Of a stretch of 64,000 nt of DNA, positions 54,833 to 64,000 are shown piece by piece. A program made the position numbers and the translations under genes. The first letter of the stretch is position 1; each line of letters opens with the position of its first letter. The DNA comes from Forficula auricularia. Its lineage: Eukaryota > Arthropoda > Insecta > Dermaptera > Forficulidae. Location: the NCBI GenBank assembly GCA_024734495.1, contig JALMQS010000841.1:4828465-4892464 (forward strand), given 5' to 3'. The notes under the pieces were generated by a model. It worked only from the letters and a program-made list of their open reading frames with translations, had not been told where the DNA came from and did not search any database.

Positions 54833-55281
54833 GGCAACGGCAAGCGAGTCAAACATAAGTAAAATCCAGAGAATTCAATCCAAAATTCTCAGATCCATCT
54901 CCAACGCTCCATGGTTTATGACCAACGAAGCTCTGCACGATGACCTCTTTGTCCCTTCGGTCAGAGAGGTGATCTTCAATGCCCACGAGAAACACATCAA
55001 GAAACTGGAAAACCATACAAACACCTCGGCCATCACTCTTCTGGACAATAGCCAAACGATCCGCGGGCTCAAGAAAAACCACATCCTGGACACCCAAGCA
55101 ACGCTTCCAGACCAAAAACTGGAAAAATAAATTCAATTAGGGAAGCCATCAATGGATGACTTCCCCTCATGTGACTTCTTTTCTTTTTATTCTACTCAAT
55201 TGTTAACAGATTTACTTATAGCTAAATGTATTTTTTATTATAAGCTGATTGTAAATACCAAATAAAAAAAAAAAAAAAAAA
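54833..55281 (+). mobile_element. 5'-truncated Jockey-type LINE with poly-A and TSD
   Basis: Ends in an A-run of about 17 and is flanked by the perfect direct repeat AATTATATATT (54822-54832 and 55282-55292). This is a standard target-primed insertion of only the last 450 bp of the element, and is little decayed. Confidence 0.85.
54834..55130 (+). pseudogene. Jockey LINE ORF2, C-terminal end
   Basis: The open frame reads ATASESNISKIQRIQSKILR, SNAPWFMTNEALHDDL, VPSVREVIFNAHEKHIKKLE, ITLLDNSQTIRGLKKNHILD and stops at 55128-55130. The ESNIxxIQRxQSKxLRxIxxAPW, NEALHxDL and LLDNSxxxRxLKxxxxLD blocks are characteristic of the extreme C-terminus of Jockey-clade ORF2 (the region after the RT). No start codon of its own; the frame begins at the truncation. 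It has no internal stops, so the insertion is young. Overlapping minus frames are shadows. Confidence 0.85.
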
Positions 55282-55299
55282 AATTATATATTAATGAAT

Positions 55300-55620
55300 G
55301 AATATTAAAAATTTAGAATATATGGGTACCCCTTTTCTGAAAGTTATTCAATAGAAAATGTGTAACCGGGCCTGACATGCCCGGATTATGCGTTCTAGGG
55401 CTACGATCAGAAAAAAATAAATCCAAAACTAGGCCTGCTTAGGAGGCATCGAGATAATAAATATTAGAGAGCTACAATAATAAGAGAATTACTTTAACAA
55501 TAAAAGAAGCCCTCGGAAGTTAAAGAAATAATCTCGTTTAAAAAATATATATACCATATAAATTTAATTAAATAAAAAATCTTTATAATGAAATGGCTTA
55601 TAATTTCATTAATTTCTAGA
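55300..55620. other. AT-rich stretch, nothing recognised
   Basis: No similarity seen. Confidence 0.3.
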
Positions 55621-55624
55621 TAAT

Positions 55625-55925
55625 TTATTTTACGATCAGTTCCATTGCTTTGGAATGGATAACATCCAATTGCCGAGATATCGTCAATTAATTTGAAACT
55701 CGCTAAGTCGAAGCGGCCCGGCGATCCCCAGCGAATTAGCGATAAGTGATAAGTTATAGTGTTAATATCTGCATTATCTAGCGGAGGCTCTGGTCTCCTT
55801 CACCCTGGCTTCCGATTTAATTCCACAAGGTTTGTGTTTGTCCCGGGAGCGCTAACCCTGCCTGCCTTAGCGCTAGCTATTATCACCCGGATTGCCACTT
55901 ATTTCAAATTAGCATGATTGTTTTT
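55625..55925. other. GC-richer unique island with GATA-type sites
   Basis: Holds GCGATAAGTGATAAGTTA (two adjacent GATAAG words at about 55740-55756), TCAATTAATTTG and GCGCTAGCTATT. No frames of note. Candidate enhancer by composition and motif content only. Confidence 0.35.
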
Positions 55926-56344
55926 TGTTTAAATATTAAATTATATGATAAGCTAGGAATAAAAGACACTTATAAAAATAGTAATCCATGTCCGATCTAT
56001 TTGTTCTTTGGAAATGAGAACAAAAAAAAAAGGATTTTTTTTTTATTGAATTTATTTTAAATAGAGTAGAACATTGAAAGCTATCTTGTGTATTATCATT
56101 TTAATCAGTTCTTATACAAATTAAGAAAAAAATTGTTAAGCGAGAGGAGAGTTCTTTTATTGGATTAAAAATATAAAAATTTTATCTGAAAAAAAATAAA
56201 ATAAACGCAACTGCTTCTGAACTAACAATTTACAAATATTAGAAAGTTCTATTGCCAATAGCCAAGTGTATTTTATAAGAAAAATCCATGAGAATGCCCT
56301 TTGTTTAATCGAAGATTTTGTAGATAAATTTAATTAATTGTCAT
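55926..56344. other. AT-rich stretch, nothing recognised
   Basis: No similarity seen. Confidence 0.3.
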
Positions 56345-56435
56345 ATGGATTGTCGTATCGTCGGAAATTGAACCTACGTGCCAAACAAGCTATCAGGACT
56401 GTGGGCAACCCTCTAAGACCAACCCATTTGCCATA
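56345..56435 (-). mobile_element. Possible tRNA-derived SINE relic
   Basis: Minus strand: TTGGTCTTAGAGGGTTGCCC (A-box-like), then AGGTTCAATTTCC (a B box with one extra T) about 40 nt on. No convincing acceptor stem or tail. Distinct from the SINE at 3751. Confidence 0.4.
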
Positions 56436-56499
56436 TTATATTACCTATATATCCAGCTACTAAATAAAGAAAAAATATTTTAACATCTTTATAGTAAAA

Positions 56500-56546
56500 T
56501 TTAAAATGAAAGTTTTTGCCGAGAGTAGAAGAATAATATATATATT
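56500..56546 (-). repeat. Isolated tail of a C-type PLE
   Basis: Minus strand CTACTCTCGGCAAAAACTTT matches the 3' tail of C1 (18627-18647) and C3. Confidence 0.6.
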
Positions 56547-56837
56547 TGTCTAGATTAATTTGTTCTAACGCTTAGCTTCCTTTTTCCGCCACTAGATGTC
56601 CCGGCGATCAATTTCAAACAAGATCGAAAATGGCCCGGTCAAATTAAAAACTTTATATCGAAATTGAAATCACAGATACATGAAATATACTCTAATCAAA
56701 AGAGAGTAAATTTTTCTGATTAATCGTTTGGTTAATCATATCCATAATTTAATTAGTTTTATATTAAATAAGACGTACACGTTTGAAATATAATTCTAAT
56801 TTGGACTCGAATTTTGAAATGAAAGACTCCAATTCAT

Positions 56838-57080
56838 TTTAAATTAAGAAACATTAAATATATTGATAATTGTTCCTCCCCCTCCCCCAGGACATTCAAA
56901 AATTAAAGAGGCGAAACTTTTAAGAGACGATGTATTTTCGGTAGTTTACGGGTATACATTTGGAGTGTGGTTTTTTTAAGAGGAATAAGATTTTTGGACC
57001 GAGACGCTGCCCGCCAGGGCAACAGCCCGGAGGGCCGAGCTTCGAGGGCGTGCCGAAGGCACGCACGAAAAGCTCGTTTT
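56838..57080 (+). repeat. Diverged Helitron-like 3' part
   Basis: GAAACATTAAATATATTGAT and the C-run match the interior of D1 (40490-40530). The segment ends with a GC hairpin GCGTGCC-GAA-GGCACGC (57048-57064), then ACGAAAAGCTCGT. The rest differs from D1-D3, so a related but separate family. Confidence 0.4.
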
Positions 57081-57147
57081 TATATATTGAAGGAGACAAT
57101 AAAAGAGTGTGTCTTCTGCTGGAATTATAAATTTTATTTATCTATAA

Positions 57148-57188
57148 CGAGACTATAGTTTCGAGGGCTTTGCCATCTTCATCAGTCT
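57148..57188 (-). ncRNA. Hammerhead-like motif, C4 left arm
   Basis: Minus strand: CTGATGA (57179-57185), helix II GATGGC/GCCCTC with one mismatch, GAAAC, TATA loop, GTC (57151-57153). Confidence 0.5.
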
Positions 57189-57254
57189 ATTACAATAGAT
57201 TCACAGGAATTAATTTATGAATTTATAAATTAATTCCTGTGAATCTATTGTAAT

Positions 57255-57297
57255 AGACTGATGAAGATGGCAAAGCCTCGAAACTATAGTCTCGTTA
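57255..57297 (+). ncRNA. Hammerhead-like motif, C4 right arm
   Basis: CTGATGA (57258-57264), helix II shortened by one deleted base, GAAAC (57280-57284), TATA loop, GTC to 57291. Confidence 0.5.
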
Positions 57298-57497
57298 TAA
57301 ATAAATAAAATTTATAATTCCAGCAGAAGACACTCTCTTTTATTGTATCCTTCAGTAAAATTTAGTTGATTCTTTTTAAGCGTCGATATTTTAGAAACTT
57401 TCTTCAACGTGAAACGCTTCTAACATAAAAATAAGGAGATAATAAATTTCAGTCAAAGAACTTAGAGTATTTAAACATATATACTTATAGGTATTAT

Positions 57498-58461
57498 CAG
57501 AGGCGTAGCCACGGGGGAGGGTTCATGGGATGAATAACGTCAAAGACAAACCGTTTCTTATGGAAAACTAACCGTAATTAAATATATTTCATAGGCTTAT
57601 CAAGAATTATGTTCTTTTTTTAATTTCTTGAAGTATCTTTTTAGTCCAGTTAAATTGTTCTTTAAAGGGGCCTCTAAAGTTTTGGGGTAGTTTTGATTTC
57701 TTGATCCTATTTGTTTTTTGGTGTGTTGAATCCGAATCTGAGGTTTACTAACACAATTTCGTGACCGAATATTGTCAAAAAGGAAAAAAAATCTTATTTT
57801 TTGGCGGTCTTTTGTTTATATAACTCGAAAACTACCAACTTTTTGTAAATATGTTTTCTTTTTCGAAATGAAAGTTCATAAAATTTCCTACAAATATCAT
57901 TATTTAGATTTTTCCGACCAACCGTTCGGGCTCCAGCGCTAGTTGAAAATTGGCGTATTTTTCTATTTCCGCAAATGCCAAAAACCCGAACTTTTTTCGA
58001 TTTTTTCCCATTTTGACCATGAAGGAGCACGTTATACATTTTCAAACTAGATTACAATTCGAACGCTTGAGCCCGAACGGCTGGTCGTAGAAAAATACCT
58101 AAATGATGAAATTTGTAGGAAATTTTGTGAACTTTAATTTTGAATAAAAATATTATTTACGAAAAAGGTTAATAGTTTTCGAGTTATAAAGAAAAAACAC
58201 CAAAAAATGAGATTTTTTTACATATTTTTGGCATTTTTGACAATGTTCCGTCAGAAAATTTTGTTAGCAAACTTCAGATTCGGATTCAGCACATCAAAAA
58301 ACATAAAAGGAGTCGAAGAAATTACAACTACCCCAAAACTTTCAAAATCAAACAATTTAAATGAACTATTTATTTTATGAAAAGCAAAATCCCCCTAAAT
58401 ATTTTGCTTTGAGGATTGAACCCCCCCCACTCCCCAGGAAAATTTTCTGGCTACGCCACTG
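57498..58461. mobile_element. hAT-type element with nested foldback J2
   Basis: Ends are inverted copies CAGAGGCGTAGCCAC and TGGCTACGCCACTG. Flanked by GGTATTAT (57490-57497) and GGTACCTT (58462-58469), an 8-bp duplication with two differences. No transposase. The interior is mostly the J2 foldback. Confidence 0.65.
57640..58372. mobile_element. Foldback J2
   Basis: Inverted halves sharing TTTTGGGGTAGTTTTGATTT, AACTCGAAAACTA and ATGAAAGTTCATAAAATTTC; homologous to J1. The 83-codon minus frame is a shadow. Confidence 0.65.
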
Positions 58462-58469
58462 GGTACCTT

Positions 58470-58998
58470 ATATTATCGTTACCTGTTTGTAAGAACTTGG
58501 TAACAATCGATTTTTCAAGTTCTTGAGAAATGTGCAAAAAACGTTTTACCTACCTATTCCATAAAAGCAGGCATTTTAAAGTACTTATCTGAATAAAATG
58601 CTTAATATGTCTACACATTATTATTATTACTGTTAAGAATAAGAATTCTTATATATTTTAGCTATGAAATAACCAGGTATCTCAACAATGAATTTTTTGG
58701 AGTTACCTAGTTCTTGCAATGGGGTGACATAATTATAGTTCATCTATAGTTTGAAATTTATGAGTGGTTCGAATTTTGAAAATAATAATAATAATAATAA
58801 TAATTAAATCCAAATTTGCTACTATCACTCGTTCTAGAACTGTGATGCCTTCCCCTCCCCTCCCCCTCCGCCGCTTTTGGATAGGCCCCCGGTGTACTAT
58901 ACTTAGGGTTTAAATAAGAAAAATTATTTATAAAGTAATTGCTATTAGATTCGGTTCTAAAAACAGTTCGTTAAGATAAGAAAAATTTCGATTTTTCA
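58470..58998. other. AT-rich stretch, nothing recognised
   Basis: Contains an AAT microsatellite (58783-58806). No similarity seen. Confidence 0.3.
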
Positions 58999-59066
58999 AA
59001 TGTCGGGGTTTTGACTTTCGGGATTTTGGGGTGTCGGGATTGTGGGTTTCGGGATTTTGGGGTTAA
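58999..59066 (+). repeat. Short minisatellite, TCGGGATTTTGGGG type
   Basis: Four to five diverged copies of a 13-15 nt unit (TTCGGGATTTTGGGGT, GTCGGGATTGTGGGT, TTCGGGATTTTGGGGT). G-runs on one strand. Confidence 0.65.
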
Positions 59067-59394
59067 CCCATATAATATATAAATTTTACTCATTCTGTTT
59101 AATATACATATAAATAATAAATATACTCGAAAAAAGAATAAGAAAAAACGTTGTACCATCAATATAAAAAGCTAACAATTTTATTTACACTTCCCAAACT
59201 AAGTTGCAAACTTGCAATAAAATGCTGTTTTTATTCATTCATCTATATTCCCTTAACAATATCTTGATATTTATATCTAAAGGGAGAACAAATTCGAAAT
59301 TAAATTTAAATAAGTAGATAACTTATACAAAAGGCTAGGAGGTAAGGTAATTTCCATTCAAGAAGTGGAAAAAATACTCGATGTTGTTGTTTAT

Positions 59395-59765
59395 ATATGA
59401 ACGTCCATATTTCGGTGGGCCGTTGGATTTAAGGTTATTTTTGCTCGGGAGAGCAAACGGAGTGATATAGAGCGAGTGAGGGAATAGCAAGACGTAATTT
59501 AGCAACGCCTATTGGACTATGATATGGCCCCCGACCATCCTCGGTATTATATCTGGGCGGCGATCTCGGGCCCCAGGGCTGTATCGATAAACAATGCCAA
59601 AGGGTGGGTTGGGTGGGCCCAGCTAGATAATCCGGCCCGGAGAGCTTTGCGCTTGTTTATGCTTCCGTCCCTTGGCTAACGCCCCCGAGGAAGGTGGAGA
59701 GAGGGGCCGAAACGGACACTAAACCCTCTCACTGAGCTGTCACGGGGGTAAGTATCAGGACTCAA
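59395..59765. other. GC-rich unique island
   Basis: CCATATTTCGG (SRF-like), ATCGATAAACAATG (forkhead-like and ATCGAT) and many G/C blocks. No open frame with similarity. The 3' edge reads GGGGTAAGTATC, a splice-donor-like sequence at 59746-59755, so a non-coding or unrecognised exon ending here is possible. Confidence 0.35.
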
Positions 59766-59769
59766 GAAC

Positions 59770-60330
59770 CTTGTGAGCGATTTGTCTACACCCTTTATAT
59801 TAGCTCTCTCTGCTTGTTTTCATCTCTCAATTTGGTTAGAAATCTTCATTCGCTCCTCGCAAGACTTAATCCCACTGAGGGATGACTTATTCAGATCAGG
59901 AAATTTGAATCAAGCCCAAATATATATTTTATTCATAGATAGAGTCCTTTGTCTTAAATAATGATTTATTTTCTAATAATTTTGTTTTTCTATTATTTCG
60001 GTGAAAATAAATAGATAATTTATTATTAAATAAAATATTTATTGAATAAACCTTAGTCCATGAAATAAATATATAGACACGCCTTGGTGTCGTTTGGTGA
60101 GACCAACATCAACTAGAGGAAGTGACGTCATCTGTAGGTAGGAACACCCAGAAATAGCATGGCCACTATAGGAATTATTATACATTGAGATAAATTTATC
60201 GTAGTTTAGATTATTTGTTTTGGATTCCAATAATAGCAAATTAATATTATATATATATTTTTTTTTTTATTAATTAAAATATTTATGCGAGAACGTGACG
60301 TCATCTGTAGGCGATGTTGGGCTCACTTTC
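59770..60330. other. AT-rich; short direct repeat with TGACGTCA
   Basis: GTGACGTCATCTGTAGG occurs at about 60123 and again at about 60293. Otherwise nothing recognised. Confidence 0.4.
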
Positions 60331-60424
60331 AGACGTTTTTGAGATATTTCAAAAAAAGAAGGAAAAAAAACGACTTTTTTCATGCACGATTACAATACTT
60401 GACCATACCCTGTATGGTAAAGTA
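60331..60424 (-). repeat. Family A element, terminal fragment (A4)
   Basis: Only the end of A, including an intact terminal hairpin (ACCATACCCTGTATGGT) and CACGATTACAATACTT. Confidence 0.7.
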
Positions 60425-60768
60425 AAAATTCATTATTCATGTTTCTGGAATTTATACATTCAGATGACTATTTAAATACTATCGATATTCGAAATTTGTT
60501 TAGTTAAAAAATGATAAATAAAGTTTTCTTTTTGCACTGTAATATTTAATTTAATAAACCACTGATAAGATCTTATTTAGAAAAGTTCATTTAAATGATG
60601 TTTTGTACAAATCAAAAAAATATATTAGTATATTATATATAAAATTAAAAATTTATATGGTTAGATTATCGAATTAAAAAGTTTTTTATTTATTGTCTGT
60701 CGTTTTAATTTAATTCAAATCTATATTTTATTATTATTATTTTTTTAATTTTAACGTTTATATATCTA

Positions 60769-60902
60769 TCTATACTTATAATAATAATCATCGCCCAACG
60801 TGATTTTTTTAATTTTAAAACCCACTAATAGTTCATGACAAATAAAATTTAGTACCTTGCTGGCGAGCAAGATGCCTGCCAAAAGGCGGGTTTTGCAGTA
60901 GG
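60769..60902 (+). mobile_element. Short degenerate Helitron
   Basis: Begins TCTATACTTATAATAATAAT after an A. It ends with the hairpin GCCTGCC-AAAA-GGCGGGT, then TTTTGCAGTAGG before T. Compare GCAGCTGA at 7565 and GAAGCTAG at 36011. An internally deleted copy. Confidence 0.45.
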
Positions 60903-60904
60903 TT

Positions 60905-61480
60905 TAAAAAACAATTTTTATAAACATAAAATACGATCTGCTCTACCGTTAACTGTCATTATCACCAACTTAAAACCTGTCTAATAAATTACAAGATGTT
61001 ATAAAGATAATAGATAAGACAATCCCAAAAATTATAACGTGGACTTTTTCGTTTATGTTCAAAGTTCGAGGTAGTTACTTTATATGCTACATGATTTATC
61101 CAATTTGATTAAAATAGATAAGAATAGAAGAAAAAAGAAACCAAAATATGGTATACGCGTTAATAACTTGCTTTTATTTAACTTGTATACTCCGACTGTT
61201 TCTCTTGGGAAAATATTGTCGAATTTCGACTTAAATCTCAACGAAGCCGATTTCTTTGAAATTTTGTATACATTTATATTTGCCATGACCACTCAAAATT
61301 TAATCACTTCCAGGAATTAAAACAGTGCGGTCTACAATAGACTCGACTCCGCAACGAGGTGGACCCAGGATTATAGGGGGCCTTCCCCTATATTTTACCC
61401 TTTTTTTAATTTAGCAGCATATAATACAATAAAAATTAATACACCGTGAAAAGGCCAAACATTCTTTGAATCATAATTCA
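60905..61480. other. Nothing recognised
   Basis: Overlapping frames on both strands at 61080-61320 lack similarity. Confidence 0.3.
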
Positions 61481-61509
61481 AAACTGTGGTGCAAAAAAGT
61501 GGAACTCTT

Positions 61510-61874
61510 CGATTGATTCGGTGTCAAAAGAGGGACTGTCGCTGGTCTCCTTGTCATCAACCCTAATTCCCGGAGACGTCTTCTGCTAGTCCAAACACTT
61601 AGGTTGACTTGTCGAGTTTGTAGAAGGTGCTGTTGAACTTAAGCTGGTGTATGCAGTATGCCGATCCCTCAATACCTCCAATAGTGTGAATCGGTCATCT
61701 CTCTCATTTGAAGCTCTAATTCGACCAGATCCCGGTCTCCTGGCATAAGAGTTTGTTTCTCTATATCGTTTTCCAGCTCTATGGATACTTCCAACCGATT
61801 TAGTCCTTTGAATACAATCTTCCATCATTTATTAGAGCTACAGCTTGAGCTACTTTCTCGGTCTTTAGGGGCAT
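61510..61874 (-). pseudogene. Tc1 transposase, N-terminal DNA-binding region
   Basis: Three frames in succession reconstruct the paired-like N-terminus. MPLKTEKVAQAVALINDGR comes first. After a frameshift comes SIHRAGKRYRETNSY, then ARRPGSGRIRASNERDDRF and LEVLRDRHT. After another shift comes SRRRLRELGLMTRRPATVPL. The two helix-turn-helix parts and the GRPR-like GSGRIR linker are recognisable. They bind the TIRs in Tc1 transposases. The DDE/DDD catalytic domain is missing: the frame passes from LLTPNQ into the TIR. Not functional, but could once have bound TIRs of related copies. Confidence 0.8.
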
Positions 61875-61964
61875 TATGCTTGGACAATATTTCAAATGAA
61901 ATGAAATTAAAAGATGAGATATTCAAATCGAACTGATAAACATTAAAATATTCAATTTAATTCG

Positions 61965-62632
61965 ATCACATCTTTTTCTCTCTTGGTCCAGACTTAAGAC
62001 TCCACAAGACTTCAATAGCATAATCCGCAGTGGTCTCGTGATAAAATATCTTTTTCAAATAAGCGCGGTCGAAACAATTCTCATTGATATATAAATTTAT
62101 TTAAAATCATTATTTCAAGTTAGAAATATATAAGTTCAAATATTATTTTCACCTAATATTTGACATAAATTCCCTACAGTTGATTCGGGATCGAATCAAA
62201 TGTAGAAAACATTCGGTTAATTTATGGCAAGCATCTAACATTCATGCTAAGTGACGAGCGCTCTGTACTGGGAGATTGAATATATAACATCTAACATTTC
62301 AAGTTCACTTGGTGATCCGTCCGAATGTCTAGCGGGCTATACGCAAAATGACGTTGGATTGTAGCTAAGTGGATCACATCATTTTTTCTCTTGTGGTCCA
62401 GACTTAAGACTCCACAAGACTTCAATAGCATAATCCGCAGTGGTCTCGTGATAAAATATCTTTTTCAAATAAGCTCGGTCGAAACAATTCTCATTGATAT
62501 ATAAATTTATTTAAAATCATTATTTCAAGTTAGAAATATATAAGTTCAAATATTATTTTCACTCAATATTTGACAAAAATTCCCTACAGTTGATTCGTGA
62601 TCGAATCAAATGTAGAAAACATTCGGTTAATT
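61965..62632. repeat. 258-bp direct duplication inside the Tc1 element
   Basis: 61965-62222 and 62374-62632 are nearly identical (CCAGACTTAAGACTCCACAA through ACATTCGGTTAATTTA), separated by about 150 bp of unique sequence. Few differences, so the duplication is recent. Confidence 0.85.
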
Positions 62633-62902
62633 TAATTCGATATTAGACGATAATCATTTAATACAATTCAATAAAGGGATCAGATTTAAAACCTGAAAAT
62701 GTATTCTAGTTTAAATAAATTTAATTTTAAAGGGTTTAAATTAAATAAATACATTGTTTTCACTCTAAAAATGTTTAAAAATATTTGTACAATCACAGAA
62801 TGTATTGAAAGTTTAAATAAAATATGTTTTTTCTGGAATTTATTTGAAAAAACTAAATTTTTCTAAGTGTTCCACTTTTTTTACACCACAGTGTATATTT
62901 AC

Positions 62903-63130
62903 CAGTGGCGGGCGGTGACGTTTCAACCAGGGGATTCTGTCCAAAAAAGAAACCTTCATTTTTAAAAATGTTATTTTATTTTTCCCTATTTTTTAACACG
63001 CTTTTTATAGAATTTATTGATAATCACAGAATTTTTAGTTATTTTTCAAATTTAACATTAAATTTTTACGAGATGGTCTAAAAGTACACTTGACGTTTCG
63101 AAATTTTAGGGATGAGACTCCACGCCACTG
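62903..63130. mobile_element. hAT-type MITE, 8-bp TSD
   Basis: Begins CAGTGGCGGGCGGTGAC and ends GACTCCACGCCACTG. Flanked by ATATTTAC (62895-62902) and ATATTTAT (63131-63138). Non-coding, 228 bp. Abuts the Tc1 element. Confidence 0.7.
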
Positions 63131-63138
63131 ATATTTAT

Positions 63139-63570
63139 TTACCTGTTGTTTGTTTCCTCAAAAACCTCACCAAAAAATATAAACTGCCCAAATTTTAATT
63201 TCAGTTAAGAAAGCTGAAATAGTAAACTGATAAATACTAAAGAAAAATGTGGTTCTTTTTCTTTTTAGTAATGCTTAATTTAACCAGCTTAAATAATGTG
63301 TATAAAAAAATAATACCTTTGTTTTTTTATTATCGAATATACGAAAAGTATATTAATATAAAAACTATATCTATTTTCTTTTGGTAATTTTCATAGTTTT
63401 AAATGATAAGCGTTTGTTCTTTTTTTTTAGTTTCTAATAAAAATTTGTGTTTTTGTGAAGGCCAAATAAAATTTTGCGGAGGGGCAAGAATTCTAAGTTC
63501 CACCATTAAATTAAAGATAAACTAATTAGAAGATATTTATTTACAAGTTTAAGATTATTTATCACTCTTT
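63139..63570. other. AT-rich stretch, nothing recognised
   Basis: No similarity seen. Confidence 0.3.
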
Positions 63571-63573
63571 GCT

Positions 63574-63622
63574 CGAGACCAAACGAGACCAAACGAGACC
63601 AAGCGAGACCAAACAAGACCTA
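63574..63622 (+). repeat. GAGACCAAAC decamer tandem repeat
   Basis: About five units of GAGACCAAAC, with two variants (GAGACCAAGC, AAGACC). Confidence 0.8.
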
Positions 63623-63705
63623 AATTTAAAATTTAAAATAATATTAATATATTGCTTTTAACTGAATCAAAAAATTACTGAGCATCGCTCAGTGTTCCAG
63701 GTACT
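63623..63705 (+). mobile_element. Helitron-like D element, 3' end only (D4)
   Basis: Hairpin ACTGAGC-ATC-GCTCAGT followed by GTTCCAGGTACT. The stem differs from D1-D3 by compensating changes (CCGAGC/GCTCGG to CTGAGC/GCTCAG), which supports the stem being selected. Confidence 0.6.
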
Positions 63706-64000
63706 GCTGTTCAAAAAATAATACATTTCTTTTTTATTACCGAATTATCAAAACGTAAATTAATATGTGTTGCGAGTAATGTTTTATTCATTGACAACAT
63801 TTCTACTGGTAGATTATTATTATTAATGTACTTTTAAATGATTTTCAGCTGACGTCTGTAAAACGTTAAGAGAGGAATGTAAGCGGAGAAGAGAGAGCGG
63901 GGCATAAAGCAGCGTTGGCGTTTACCGAAAGTAATTTATTAGACAGTTTATGTCACCAATAAATGTTGGGAGAGAACGTATACCTTTGAGAATAACCGCC
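63706..64000. other. Nothing recognised
   Basis: GC content rises toward the end of the window (63850-63930). No similarity seen. Confidence 0.3.

Larger units (their letters stand above)
57082..57360. mobile_element. Penelope-like foldback C4
   Basis: The same palindrome as C3 (GAGACAATAAAAGAGTGTG arms) with the outer tail missing on the right. Two hammerhead-like motifs. TSD not resolved. Confidence 0.75.
61483..62893 (-). mobile_element. Tc1-type transposon, internally deleted
   Basis: The ends are inverted copies: ACTGTGGTGCAAAAAAGTGG at the left, and at the right the inverse (CCACTTTTTTTACACCACAG), followed by TA. The left TA is mutated. The transposase remnant reads from about 61874 toward the left end and runs straight into the left TIR, so the catalytic domain was deleted. 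The opposite side holds a 258-bp direct duplication. Confidence 0.75.

Noticed and set aside
57794..58045. 83-codon lysine-rich minus frame
   Set aside because: Inside the inverted repeat J2; an equivalent frame is not kept in J1.
61080..61320. Overlapping opposite-strand frames of 70 and 78 codons
   Set aside because: AT-rich, no domain, no context; likely chance.
63574..63622. GAGACCAAAC repeats as a CRISPR or telomeric array
   Set aside because: Units are contiguous 10-mers without spacers, and do not match insect TTAGG telomeres.

Overview
The window is repeat-dense, AT-rich eukaryotic nuclear DNA, most likely from an arthropod and probably an insect. Evidence for this is intron-bearing coding fragments, C2H2 zinc-finger coding sequence, tRNA-derived SINEs, and remains of Penelope-like, Jockey, CR1-like, R2-type, piggyBac, Tc1, P-like, hAT and Helitron elements. 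There are no operons and no rRNA. No complete host protein gene is visible. The only candidate host coding sequence is a zinc-finger array at 37.0-38.7 kb (minus strand), and it is interrupted by a piece of a LINE.

Layout. 0-9.5 kb: a large inverted repeat (family A), a TIR MITE, a SINE, a nested foldback, and two Penelope-like element (PLE) copies. 9.5-16.3 kb: another A copy; a foldback inside a foldback with a SINE in the middle; a PLE palindrome of about 2 kb inserted into a family-B repeat. 16.9-20.7 kb: a tandem array, another PLE, and a P-element-like transposon carrying a THAP-domain exon. 21-29.5 kb: several B repeats, one nested in a hAT element and carrying the 3' end of an R2-type LINE. 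30-36 kb: quieter GC-richer islands, a three-unit tandem repeat, nested hATs and a clean Helitron. 37-48 kb: the zinc-finger array, Helitron-like D elements, LINE relics and an AT palindrome. 49-55 kb: a B repeat, a hAT containing a PLE and a LINE tail, a piggyBac C-terminus, and a 5'-truncated Jockey LINE with target-site duplication (TSD). 56-64 kb: a PLE foldback, a hAT with an inner foldback, a Tc1 deletion derivative, and a hAT MITE.

The most interesting common thread is a compact motif. It reads CTGAWGA, a short GC stem, GAAAC, a 0-4 nt loop, then GTC (or a variant). It occurs about sixteen times, in several otherwise unrelated foldback families. In the three families where PLE coding sequence survives, the motif lies downstream of the GIY-YIG coding end on the same strand. 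It reads as a minimal hammerhead ribozyme core, as has been described for PLEs. All copies carry one extra nucleotide before helix II, so activity is unproven.

Between the repeats are six or seven GC-richer, repeat-free islands (about 0.1-0.38, 7.8-8.5, 25.2-25.6, 30.9-31.7, 33.9-34.4, 55.6-55.9 and 59.4-59.8 kb). They look like candidate cis-regulatory DNA in a gene desert or very long intron, but function cannot be shown from sequence alone.
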